Shown here piece after piece: positions 34,738-42,313 of a stretch of 64,000 nt of DNA. Source of the DNA: Qipengyuania oceanensis. GTDB lineage: Bacteria > Pseudomonadota > Alphaproteobacteria > Sphingomonadales > Sphingomonadaceae. Each line of letters starts with the position of its first letter. The first letter of the stretch is position 1. The notes under the pieces were generated by a model. It did not search any database and was not told where the DNA came from. It saw only the letters and a program-made list of their open reading frames with translations. Where the stretch lies: positions 1,302,001-1,366,000 of the forward strand of contig NZ_WTYN01000001.1 in the NCBI RefSeq assembly GCF_009827535.1. The letters are read 5' to 3'. The position numbers and the translations under genes are program-made.

Positions 34738-35585
34738 AGCCTGCCGTAGAGTTGCGGGCGGCGATCGCGGAAGAAGCCCATTCCGGCGCGATGCGTGGCA
34801 GCCTGCGCTAGATCCAGCTTCGCGACGAGCACGCCTGTTTCGTCCTTGCCGAACTCCTCGACCATGTCGCCCCACTCGTCGCAGATGAAACTGTGCCCGT
34901 AGAAGCTCTGCCTGCGGTCGTCCGGCCCTTCGTGGCCGATCCGGTTGCTCGCGACCACCGGCATGCAATTGGAAACCGAGTGACCGATCATGGCGCGCCG
35001 CCACATGCGGCTGGTGTCGAGATCCGCATCATAGGGTTCGGAGCCGATAGCGGTCGGGTAGAGCAGGACTTCGGCGCCCATCAGCGCCATGGCGCGGGCG
35101 CATTCGGGATACCACTGGTCCCAGCAGATGCCGACGCCGATCCGCGCGCCGAACAGGTCCCAGACCTTGAAGCCGTCGTTCCCGGGCCGGAAATAGTATT
35201 TTTCCTCGTAACCCGGGCCGTCCGGAATGTGGCTCTTGCGATAGGTGCCCATGATCGCGCCGTCGGGTCCGATCATGGCGAGCGTGTTGTAATAATGGTG
35301 GCCGTCGCGCTCGAAGAAGCTGGTCGGGATCGCGACGCCCAGCTTAGCGGCAAGCTGCTGCATGGCGAGCACGCTGGGATGTTCGGCGGTCGGCCGGGCG
35401 AGCGCGAACAGCGCCTCGCCCTCCTCGCGGCAGAAATACTCGCCACTGAACAGCTCGGGCGGCAGGATGACCTGCGCGCCCCGGCCTGCCGCCTGCTCGA
35501 CCAGCGCGGAGACGGCTGCGATATTGTCCGCCTCTTGCGGAGCACCGAGCGCGAGCTGCAGGGCGGCGACTGTGAGCGTTGTCAT
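34722..35585 (-). CDS. aguB: N-carbamoylputrescine amidase
   Basis: A 287-residue nitrilase-superfamily enzyme that hydrolyses N-carbamoylputrescine to putrescine in the agmatine route. The Glu-Lys-Cys triad is visible in ILPPELFSGEYF, TYRKSHIPDGPGYEEKYYF and GVGICWDQWYPECARAM. The length and the YPTAIGSEP and RIGHEG wording match aguB rather than other nitrilases. An agmatine deiminase (aguA) gene is not in the window. It is followed by folK on the same strand with a short overlap. Confidence 0.92.
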   Translation of the reverse strand: MTTLTVAALQLALGAPQEADNIAAVSALVEQAAGRGAQVILPPELFSGEYFCREEGEALFALARPTAEHPSVLAMQQLAAKLGVAIPTSFFERDGHHYYNTLAMIGPDGAIMGTYRKSHIPDGPGYEEKYYFRPGNDGFKVWDLFGARIGVGICWDQWYPECARAMALMGAEVLLYPTAIGSEPYDADLDTSRMWRRAMIGHSVSNCMPVVASNRIGHEGPDDRRQSFYGHSFICDEWGDMVEEFGKDETGVLVAKLDLAQAATHRAGMGFFRDRRPQLYGRLCEDI

Positions 35586-35597
35586 ACCCTCGCGCGG

Positions 35598-36353
35598 TTA
35601 CTTCGGCACGAGAGTGAAGTCCACCTGCACCGCGACGGCACTGGTCGTCTGGCCCGGCATGATCGTGGCCGATTCTTCCGCCGCGCTTTCGAGGCTGACC
35701 GGACTGGCGCGATAGATCGGTGGTGGCGGGGTGACGGGCGGCGGCGGTGCTCCGGGAATGTAGCGATCGCCCTGCGATCCTCCGGCATCACGAATGGCCA
35801 GGACGCGGCCGATTTCCATGCCGGCAGCATCGGCATAGGACTGCGCCCGCGCGCGGGCCGCCTTGTATGCGTTGCCATAGGCGGTGTTGGTCGCGCCCTC
35901 CGGATCGGAGAGGCGCAGGTCGGGACCGCTGACGATGTTCGCGCCGACTTCGGTCACGGCGGTTACCGCCTCGCCTGCCTTGCTTATATCGCGGACGACG
36001 ACGGTGACCGTGTTGCTGGCCTGAAACTGGCCCTTGCGGTCGCCGTAATCGAGCCGCTGGACACTGACGGTGCGGGTCTGGATGTCCTTGTCCTCGACGC
36101 CGAGCGCCCTCAACGCTGCGACGATCTCGTCGATGTTTTCCTTGGTCGCGGCACTGGCAGCCTTGGCCGTGGCCGCCCAGTTCTGGATGCCGGCCTGGAA
36201 GCGTGCTTCGTCGGGGCGCGTATCGGCTTCGCCGACGGCGCTCACCGACAGCAGCGTTTCGCCGTGGTCGACCCCGCGCGGGTCATAGACCTGCTCGCCG
36301 CACGCCGCGAGAGCCAGCATCGGGCCAGCGGCAAGCCAGGGGGTCATTCTCAT
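35598..36353 (-). CDS. SIMPL domain lipoprotein
   Basis: A 251-residue exported protein with a lipoprotein signal ending MLALAACG and a SIMPL domain (also called DUF541) at about residues 35-250: LLSVSAVGEADTRPDEARF, KENIDEIVAALRALGVEDKDIQT and the AYKAARARAQSYADAAGMEIG helix. A Pro-rich insertion (APPPPVTPPPPIY) sits near residue 205. Function of bacterial SIMPL proteins is poorly defined, with links to oxidative and membrane stress. An inverted repeat lies 9 bp upstream of the start. Confidence 0.88.
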   Translation of the reverse strand: MRMTPWLAAGPMLALAACGEQVYDPRGVDHGETLLSVSAVGEADTRPDEARFQAGIQNWAATAKAASAATKENIDEIVAALRALGVEDKDIQTRTVSVQRLDYGDRKGQFQASNTVTVVVRDISKAGEAVTAVTEVGANIVSGPDLRLSDPEGATNTAYGNAYKAARARAQSYADAAGMEIGRVLAIRDAGGSQGDRYIPGAPPPPVTPPPPIYRASPVSLESAAEESATIMPGQTTSAVAVQVDFTLVPK

Positions 36354-36361
36354 TCATTTTC

Positions 36362-36386
36362 TCCCATGATATACTATCACATGGGA
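36362..36386. promoter_or_regulatory. Inverted repeat before the SIMPL lipoprotein gene
   Basis: TCCCATG, eleven bases, CATGGGA: a perfect seven-base inverted repeat 9 bp from the SIMPL gene start and 42 bp after the end of the upstream lipoprotein gene. The AT-rich centre (ATATACTATCA) could be a -10 region, so binding of a regulator here would block transcription. No regulator gene is adjacent. Confidence 0.4.
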
Positions 36387-36427
36387 AATCGCAGTCTGCC
36401 CCTGAACCGCAGGTGTATGGTACCGCG

Positions 36428-36892
36428 TCAGCTGGAATGGTCGGCGATGATCTTCCAGCCGCCGGGTTCGCGCTCGAACACCAGCGAGGTCAGCCCGGTG
36501 GCGTCCTCGCCCTCGGCCAGATCGACCGTATAGCGGCCGATCAGTAGCGCATGATCGGGACCGAGCCGGCGGAAATCGACCGTCTCGATCGAGAGCGTGC
36601 CGCGGGCAGCATCGTTCGAGAAATCGTAGCCCTGCTCGTAACTGCGCGCGAGAGCGGCCTTGCCGCGGATCATGTCCTTGCCGCCGACGTAGCTCGTCTG
36701 CGGATCGGCCGAGTAGACACCGAGGAAGCGATCCATGTCGCCCGCGTTCCAGCCCGCGACGCTGTCCGCCAGCGCCGCCTCGACCGCAGCCTGCGCGGCT
36801 TGCACCGAGACTGCGGCAGGTACCGCCGGCATCGTCTGGCAGGCAGACAGGGCCAGCGCAGCGAGCGCGGCGACGAAACTGCGCCGGATCAC
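36428..36892 (-). CDS. SnoaL/DUF4440-like lipoprotein
   Basis: A 154-residue exported protein with a lipoprotein signal (LAALALSAC) and an NTF2-like fold of the DUF4440 type: ALADSVAGWNAGDMDRFLGVYSADP, the middle strand pattern, and a C-terminal WKIIADHSS that is typical of this family. Its ATG overlaps the stop of the methyltransferase gene (ATGA), so both are made from one transcript. The ligand or reaction is unknown. Confidence 0.8.
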   Translation of the reverse strand: MIRRSFVAALAALALSACQTMPAVPAAVSVQAAQAAVEAALADSVAGWNAGDMDRFLGVYSADPQTSYVGGKDMIRGKAALARSYEQGYDFSNDAARGTLSIETVDFRRLGPDHALLIGRYTVDLAEGEDATGLTSLVFEREPGGWKIIADHSS

Positions 36893-37731
36893 TGGCGCTT
36901 CCGGAACAGCAGCGTCATCCGGTCGCTTTCGCCGATGGGCCTCAGCGCCTCGTTCTTGCCCCCGAGGCTCGGCAGCAGTTGCCAGACACCGCCTTCATGG
37001 TCGGCCGTATCCTTCGGATTGGCATTGACGTCGCTCATGCCGACCAGTTCGAAGCCGTGCGCCTCGACAAGGTTGATGACGTCCTGCTGACGCAGGTAAC
37101 CGTTGCCGCCCAGCGTGTAATCCGCCGGAGCATCGTCCTTTGCCCGGTGCTGGACGATACCGAGCATGCCATCGTCCTTCAGCATGCCGCGCAACCGCAT
37201 CAGCTCGGAATACATTGCGCCCGAGCGCAGCAGATTGTGCATTTCGCGGAAGATCAGCACCCGGTCGACCGTGCCCTTCGCGGCTTCGGGAATGTCCTGC
37301 GATCCATAGACGGCGATCGGGGCACCGGTCAGCTTCCACCCCGGCGACGCGTCGGCGAATTGCCCCGGCAGTTTCGCGAAATAGTCTGCAAAGCCCTTGG
37401 CATCGGCGACCGCGGGATCGGGCGTCACGCCGATATAGGAGCCGTTGGCGCCGAGATAGGGCACCAGCACGCGCGTGTACCAGCCGCCGGCCGGCATGTA
37501 ATCGACCACCGTCATCCCCGGCTCCACACCGAAGAAGGTCAGAGTTTCGAACGGGTGGCGCCATTGGTCGCGGGCGCGATCTTCCGCCCGGGCCGGAGCG
37601 GCCAGTGCCTGCATCAGCGCGTGATGCGAGGCGTGCGATTGCGGCATGGATGCCTTGGCCTCGTGATGATCGGCGTGGGCCGGTGCGGCAATGGCCAGCG
37701 CGGCGGCGGCGGCAAGAAGGATGTGCTTCAC
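36889..37731 (-). CDS. Predicted class I methyltransferase with an export signal
   Basis: A 280-residue protein resembling the COG4798-type predicted methyltransferases. The first 21 residues are a clear signal peptide (LLAAAAALAIAAPAHA), followed by a His-rich patch (DHHEAKASMPQSHASHH). Then comes the region RDQWRHPFETLTFFGVEPGMTVVDYMPAGGWYTRVLVPYLG, where the usual SAM-binding Gly loop appears as DYMPAGGW. The start is GTG at 37731 with GGGAGAG about six bases before it. SAM is cytosolic, so an exported methyltransferase is odd; the protein may have another role. Confidence 0.78.
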   Translation of the reverse strand: MKHILLAAAAALAIAAPAHADHHEAKASMPQSHASHHALMQALAAPARAEDRARDQWRHPFETLTFFGVEPGMTVVDYMPAGGWYTRVLVPYLGANGSYIGVTPDPAVADAKGFADYFAKLPGQFADASPGWKLTGAPIAVYGSQDIPEAAKGTVDRVLIFREMHNLLRSGAMYSELMRLRGMLKDDGMLGIVQHRAKDDAPADYTLGGNGYLRQQDVINLVEAHGFELVGMSDVNANPKDTADHEGGVWQLLPSLGGKNEALRPIGESDRMTLLFRKRQ

Positions 37732-37831
37732 GGATGTCTCTCCCCTGGAAATCGTCGGGCGCACCCTACGGCTCTTCCCGCCGATGACAAGCGCCTGCGC
37801 GATACCTATCTGGTTGCCGAAGGAGATTGGA

Positions 37832-38377
37832 ATGAGCGATACACGACAGGCCATTATCGCAGGCGGCTGTTTCTGGTGCACCGAAGCGGTGTTCCGCGAC
37901 GTCGTCGGCGTAAGCGAGGTCGAAAGCGGTTATATCGGCGGCGACAAGGCGGACCCGACCTACAAGGAAGTCTGCAGCGGCCGCACCGGCCATGCCGAGG
38001 GGATCCGCGTGACCTACGATCCCGATACGATCAGCCTGCCCGAACTCTACGACGTTTTTTTGGGCACGCACGACCCGACGCAGCTCAACCGCCAGGGCAA
38101 CGATGTCGGCACTCAGTATCGTAGCGCGATCTTCGTCGATGGCGATGAACAGCGCGCCGAAGCGGAAGCCGCCATCCAGCGCTGGAATGCGGACCATCCG
38201 GGGCAAGGCGCGGTCACCACGATCGAGGATGCGACCACCTGGTATCCGGCGGAAGATTACCACCAGGAATACTGGGAAGGCGAAGGCCAGCGGAACCCTT
38301 ATTGCCAGGCGACCATTCCGCCCAAGCTGATGAAGCTGCGCAAGAGCTTCCAGAAATACCTCAAGGAAGACGCCTGA
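37832..38377 (+). CDS. msrA: Peptide-methionine (S)-S-oxide reductase MsrA
   Basis: Repairs the S-epimer of methionine sulfoxide. The 181-residue product has the active-site GGCFWCTEAVFRDVVGV with the catalytic Cys at residue 13, plus SGYIGGD, HAEGIRVTYDP, HDPTQLNRQGNDVGTQYRS and the conserved YHQEYW. An AGGAG sequence six bases before the ATG fixes the start. A separate msrB lies at 51809-52213. Confidence 0.96.
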   Translation: MSDTRQAIIAGGCFWCTEAVFRDVVGVSEVESGYIGGDKADPTYKEVCSGRTGHAEGIRVTYDPDTISLPELYDVFLGTHDPTQLNRQGNDVGTQYRSAIFVDGDEQRAEAEAAIQRWNADHPGQGAVTTIEDATTWYPAEDYHQEYWEGEGQRNPYCQATIPPKLMKLRKSFQKYLKEDA

Positions 38378-38396
38378 ACTCCGCAGGCTCGGCGGC

Positions 38397-39632
38397 TCAA
38401 TCCTTGCGCCAGCGCGCGACGAAGAAGCCGTCGAGCCCGCCCGCTTCGGGGAGCATCCCGGGATCGGTGCGCAACCAGCCTTCGCTGGTGGGGTCGATAC
38501 CATCCGGCAATTCCTCGGATCGGATCGCGTCGGGCGCCAGTCCGACTTGCGAGACCTGCTCCTCTCCCTCCTGGCGTTCGAGCGAACACACGGCATAGAC
38601 CAGCCGCCCGCCCGGCTTGAGCCAGCTTGCTGCCCGTTGGAGCAGCGCGGCCTGGAGCTCCGCCATTTCGGCAATCTGCCGGGCACCGATACGGTGGATG
38701 ACGTCGGGATGACGGCGCGCAGTCCCGGTCGCGGTGCAGGGCGCATCGAGCAGGATGGCGTCGAACTGGTGCTTGGGTTCCCATTCCAGCGCATCCGCGC
38801 GGATCGGACTTGCTTTCAGACCCGTGCGCCTGAGGTTTTCCTTGAGCACGTCGAGTCGCCTGCGGCTGAGGTCGAGCGCGGTGACGTTCCAGCCGGCAGC
38901 GGCCAGTTGCAGCGTCTTGCCGCCCGGCGCAGCACACAGGTCGAGCGCGTGGCGGCCCTCGCCCGGGCCCAGCAAGCGCGCCGGCAGCGAAGCCGCCAGG
39001 TCCTGCACCCACCATGCGCCGTCCTCGTAGCCGGCCAGCCGTTCCACCGCGCTGCCGCGCGAAATGCGGACATGGCCGGGCATCAGGCTGTCGCCGGAAA
39101 GTTCGTGCGCCCAGTGCTGCGTGCGATCGGCATCGCGCAACGCGAGATCGAGCGGCGGTGGCAGCGCCAGCCCCTTCGCGATTTCCCCGGCACGCTCGCC
39201 CCAGCGCGCGGCGACCTCGTCCGGCAGGCCCGGGGCTGCGGGCAGCGTCACCTCTTCGCGCGTGAGCGTGGAGAAGACGCCATGCGCCAGCCGCTTCGGC
39301 CCGCCCGACAGCAACGGCAATGCGGTGGCGATAACGGCGTGCGGAGGCGTATCGAGCCGCAGCCATTGCGCCAGCATGATTCGCAGCACCATGCGCGGCT
39401 TGGCGTCGGGCGGAAGCGGGTTCTTGGTCGCGCTGTCGATCAGGCGGTCGAAATCGGTCAGCCAGCGCAGCACTTCGCCCGCGATCGCGCGGGCCAGCGC
39501 CTTGTCAGCAAAGCCGCGCAAGCCGCGGGTCGCGGCGCCGTAAGCCTGGTCGAGCGTCTCGCCCCGGCGCAGCACGGCATCGAGCATTTGCAGCGCGGCT
39601 CGGCGCGCGGGAAGTCCGGGAATGGATGGCAT
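38397..39632 (-). CDS. RsmB/NOP-family rRNA (cytosine-5) methyltransferase
   Basis: A 411-residue SAM-dependent methyltransferase of the RsmB group. An N-terminal NusB-like helical domain (about 1-130) precedes the catalytic domain with LDLCAAPGGKTLQLA near residue 233, LDAPCTATGTARRHPDVIHR (motif IV Cys) and LVYAVCSLERQEGEEQV (motif VI catalytic Cys). It likely methylates 16S rRNA. The gene converges with msrA 19 bp away. Confidence 0.92.
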   Translation of the reverse strand: MPSIPGLPARRAALQMLDAVLRRGETLDQAYGAATRGLRGFADKALARAIAGEVLRWLTDFDRLIDSATKNPLPPDAKPRMVLRIMLAQWLRLDTPPHAVIATALPLLSGGPKRLAHGVFSTLTREEVTLPAAPGLPDEVAARWGERAGEIAKGLALPPPLDLALRDADRTQHWAHELSGDSLMPGHVRISRGSAVERLAGYEDGAWWVQDLAASLPARLLGPGEGRHALDLCAAPGGKTLQLAAAGWNVTALDLSRRRLDVLKENLRRTGLKASPIRADALEWEPKHQFDAILLDAPCTATGTARRHPDVIHRIGARQIAEMAELQAALLQRAASWLKPGGRLVYAVCSLERQEGEEQVSQVGLAPDAIRSEELPDGIDPTSEGWLRTDPGMLPEAGGLDGFFVARWRKD

Positions 39633-39691
39633 GGTCGACCGCGCCCCTAGCCTGCCTTGAAACCATGCGCCAGCGCGCGCATTTCAGCAGC

Positions 39692-39850
39692 ATGACAAAG
39701 CGCAAGTCCGAAGCCGCGAAGAACTTCAAGAAGCCCGCCCACTGGAGCGACGCGCCCCCGCCGCAGCCCAGGGCGAGCGAGAACGACGAAGAACTGAGCC
39801 CGACCCGCTATGGCGATTGGGTCAAGGACGGCATCGCCATCGATTTCTAG
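39692..39850 (+). CDS. SDHAF4-type succinate dehydrogenase assembly factor (DUF1674)
   Basis: A 52-residue protein ending in the invariant DUF1674 tail RYGDWVKDGIAIDF. This family includes mitochondrial SDHAF4 and bacterial homologues that assist assembly of flavinylated SdhA. Conserved Pro/Trp in KPAHWSDAP and the short length fit. An ATG nine codons earlier (39665) is an alternative start. The last four bases overlap the end of the convergent P450 gene. Confidence 0.88.
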   Translation: MTKRKSEAAKNFKKPAHWSDAPPPQPRASENDEELSPTRYGDWVKDGIAIDF

Positions 39851-41250
39851 AGTCTCTCGAACCTGACCTTGAGACCGTCCTTGGGCTTGGGGATCGGCCA
39901 GGGTTGCCAATCGGGCGCGTATCCGTCCGCTATCGCGATCCGGTATTGCGGCAGAAGATGCGCCATCAGGATCTTCACCTGCATGTAGGCAAAGTGCAGT
40001 CCGAGGCACATGTGCGCCCCGCCGCCGAATGGCACCCAGGCATACTTGTGGCGATCCCGGACCTTGTCCGGCGTGAACCGCATCGGATCGAACCGGTCGG
40101 GATCGGGCCAATGCTCTTCCATGTGGTGGACGTAATGGATGTTGATGCCCACCGGCGTGCCTGCCGGGATGCGGTAGCCGCCGAATTCGAAGTTTTTCAA
40201 GGCGCGGCGCGGCATGGAGGGAACCGGTGGGATCATCCGCAGCGCTTCCTTGAACGCCATTTCGGTCAGTTCGAGCTTGCCGAGGTCCTCGTAGGCGATC
40301 GGGCGGGTTCGCCCATCGGCATCGACGCCGCCCGTCACGGAGACGATCTCATCGCGCAACCGGTCCTGCCATTCCGGGTTGTTGGCCAGCTGCCACACCA
40401 GCGATGTCGCCGAGGAGGTGATCGTGTCGTGCGCCGCCATCATCAGGAAGTTCATGTGGTCGACCACCTCGTCGACCGGCATCAGCGAGCCGTCCTCGTG
40501 CGTCGCGTTGGCGAACTGGCTGAACATGTCCTGCCCCCCGCCAGCGGCACGCCGCCGGTGGGTTTCCTGCGTGAAATAGTCGACCAGGAACTCGCGCCCC
40601 TTCACCCCCTTGCGCATCTGCGTGAACGGCAGCGGCTTGCGGATCGGCGTAACCGAGGCCTGCACCATGTCGACGAAGGCCTGGTTGATCCGGTCGGCTT
40701 CGGGGCCGAACGGCAAGCCCACGAAGCTGTCCGCCGCGAGGTCGAGCGTCAGTTCCTTGATCGCCGGGTAGAACAGCATGTCCTTGCCGCCCCATTCGCG
40801 CACCGCACCCGCGATGCCGGCATTGAGCGAGCCGGAATAATGCCGCATCGGCTCCGGCTTGAAAGCGATCGACAAGGCGCGACGGTCCGCCCGGTGGTGG
40901 TCGAAATCGAGCAGCATCAGCCCGCGCGGGAACAGCTTGTCGAGGACCGGCCCCCACCCTTGCGTCGAGGAAAAGATCTTCTGCCGGTCGAACAGCACCA
41001 GCTCGTTCGCCTCCGGCCCGATCAGCATCACGTTCCATCCGCCCAGCGCTTTGCTGCGATAGACTGGCCCGTAGGTGTCGACCATGCGCCGGGTGAAGCC
41101 ATGTGGGTCGGCGAGCATCCTGAATGTGTTGCCGATCAGAGGCGGCCCGGCATCGCCCGGAATGTGCGACAGGTCGTCGTCGGTCGGCTTGCCCTCGCTC
41201 CAGTGAGACGGGGCGAGTTCGGCGGGCGTGTGTGCTGCTAGAGTGGCCAT
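39847..41250 (-). CDS. Cytochrome P450
   Basis: A 467-residue P450 lacking any membrane anchor. The heme Cys loop is FGGGAHMCLGLHFAYM near residue 423, the I-helix shows NFLMMAAHDTITSSATSLVWQ near 275, the K-helix ExxR is EALRM near 340, and RRALKNFEFGGYRIPAGTPV follows. It is a bacterial class needing separate ferredoxin partners, none of which is encoded nearby. A perfect inverted repeat ten bases upstream of its start suggests tight repression. Substrate unknown; sterol-like or fatty-acid substrates are possible. Confidence 0.93.
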   Translation of the reverse strand: MATLAAHTPAELAPSHWSEGKPTDDDLSHIPGDAGPPLIGNTFRMLADPHGFTRRMVDTYGPVYRSKALGGWNVMLIGPEANELVLFDRQKIFSSTQGWGPVLDKLFPRGLMLLDFDHHRADRRALSIAFKPEPMRHYSGSLNAGIAGAVREWGGKDMLFYPAIKELTLDLAADSFVGLPFGPEADRINQAFVDMVQASVTPIRKPLPFTQMRKGVKGREFLVDYFTQETHRRRAAGGGQDMFSQFANATHEDGSLMPVDEVVDHMNFLMMAAHDTITSSATSLVWQLANNPEWQDRLRDEIVSVTGGVDADGRTRPIAYEDLGKLELTEMAFKEALRMIPPVPSMPRRALKNFEFGGYRIPAGTPVGINIHYVHHMEEHWPDPDRFDPMRFTPDKVRDRHKYAWVPFGGGAHMCLGLHFAYMQVKILMAHLLPQYRIAIADGYAPDWQPWPIPKPKDGLKVRFERL

Positions 41251-41259
41251 GATATCCCC

Positions 41260-41281
41260 TTACTTACGCAGGTGTAAGTAA
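41260..41281. promoter_or_regulatory. Likely TetR-type operator upstream of the P450 gene
   Basis: TTACTTAC, six bases, GTAAGTAA: a perfect eight-base inverted repeat ending ten bases before the P450 start codon and located between the P450 and hemH genes. The size and composition match operators of TetR-family repressors. A bound protein would cover the ribosome-binding site or promoter. The regulator is not encoded next to it. Confidence 0.65.
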
Positions 41282-41290
41282 TCGGTTTCG

Positions 41291-42313
41291 TCAAATCCAG
41301 CCGGAAAGCTCCCGCCGCACGAGGCGCTCCAGCATGGCCATGCCCGCATCGCCGTCGTTGAGGCAGGAAAGCGCGGCAAAGTTCTCGCCCCCGGCCTCGA
41401 TGAACTGGTCACGACCCTGCAGCGCGATCTCTTCGAGCGTCTCGAGGCAATCGGCGGAAAAGCCAGGCGTGGCCACCGCGATCCGCCTCGTCCCCGCCCT
41501 CGCTTCCGCTTCCAGCGTTACGTCGGTCGCCGGCTCCAACCACCTGGCGCGACCGAAACGGCTCTGGAAAGTCGTCACGAAGCGCAAGCCCGGCCGTGCC
41601 ATCGCCGCTTCGAGCAGGCGCGCGGTCTTCTGGCAGTGGCAATGATAGGGGTCGCCCAGATGCAGCGTGCGCTCGGGCATGCCGTGGAAGCTCAGCAGCA
41701 GAACTTCGGGCACGAAGTCGAGCGCGTCGACTTGCCTGCCGAGATCCTTCGCCAATGCGTCGATATAGGCCGGATCGTCGTGATAGGGCGGCAGCGTCCG
41801 CAGGCTCGGCTGCCAGCGCATGGCGGCAAGCTTGCGCGATGCCTCGTCGACCACGGTTGCGGTCGTCGCGGCGGAATACTGGGGATAGAGGGGAGCGAGC
41901 AGGATCCGCTCGCATCCGGCATCCATCATCGCCTGCAAGCGGTCGCCGATCGCCGGATTGCCGTAGCGCATCGCGAAATCGACCCGCACCCGTTCGCCGA
42001 GCAGGTCTTGCAAGGCGGCGGACTGGCGCCGGGTGATCGCCATGAGCGGAGAGCCTTCCTCGCTCCACACCTGGCTGTAGGCATGCGCACTCTTCTTCGG
42101 ACGGGTATTGAGAATGATGCCGCGCAGGATCGGCTGCCACGCGATCGGCGGGATCTCGACCACTCGGCGGTCCGACAGGAATTCGGCCAGGTAGCGCTTG
42201 ACCGAGGGCGCATCGGGCGCGTCGGGCGTGCCGAGATTGACGAGCAGCACGCCGATGCCGCCGCTCTTCACGGGTGGATGATCGGCGGGAAGCTGTTGTG
42301 GCTGGTGCGTCAT
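41291..42313 (-). CDS. hemH: Ferrochelatase
   Basis: HemH inserts Fe(II) into protoporphyrin IX, the final step of heme synthesis. The 340-residue product has VLLVNLGTPDAP at the N-terminus, the AMRYGNP motif, LAPLYPQYSAATTATVVDEA, LLSFHGMPERTLHLGDPYHCHCQKTA with the active-site His, and GFSADCLETLEEI. Its start overlaps the stop of the molybdopterin subunit gene by four bases, so it is co-translated. Heme demand here includes the P450 and the heme oxygenase elsewhere in the window. Confidence 0.96.
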   Translation of the reverse strand: MTHQPQQLPADHPPVKSGGIGVLLVNLGTPDAPDAPSVKRYLAEFLSDRRVVEIPPIAWQPILRGIILNTRPKKSAHAYSQVWSEEGSPLMAITRRQSAALQDLLGERVRVDFAMRYGNPAIGDRLQAMMDAGCERILLAPLYPQYSAATTATVVDEASRKLAAMRWQPSLRTLPPYHDDPAYIDALAKDLGRQVDALDFVPEVLLLSFHGMPERTLHLGDPYHCHCQKTARLLEAAMARPGLRFVTTFQSRFGRARWLEPATDVTLEAEARAGTRRIAVATPGFSADCLETLEEIALQGRDQFIEAGGENFAALSCLNDGDAGMAMLERLVRRELSGWI

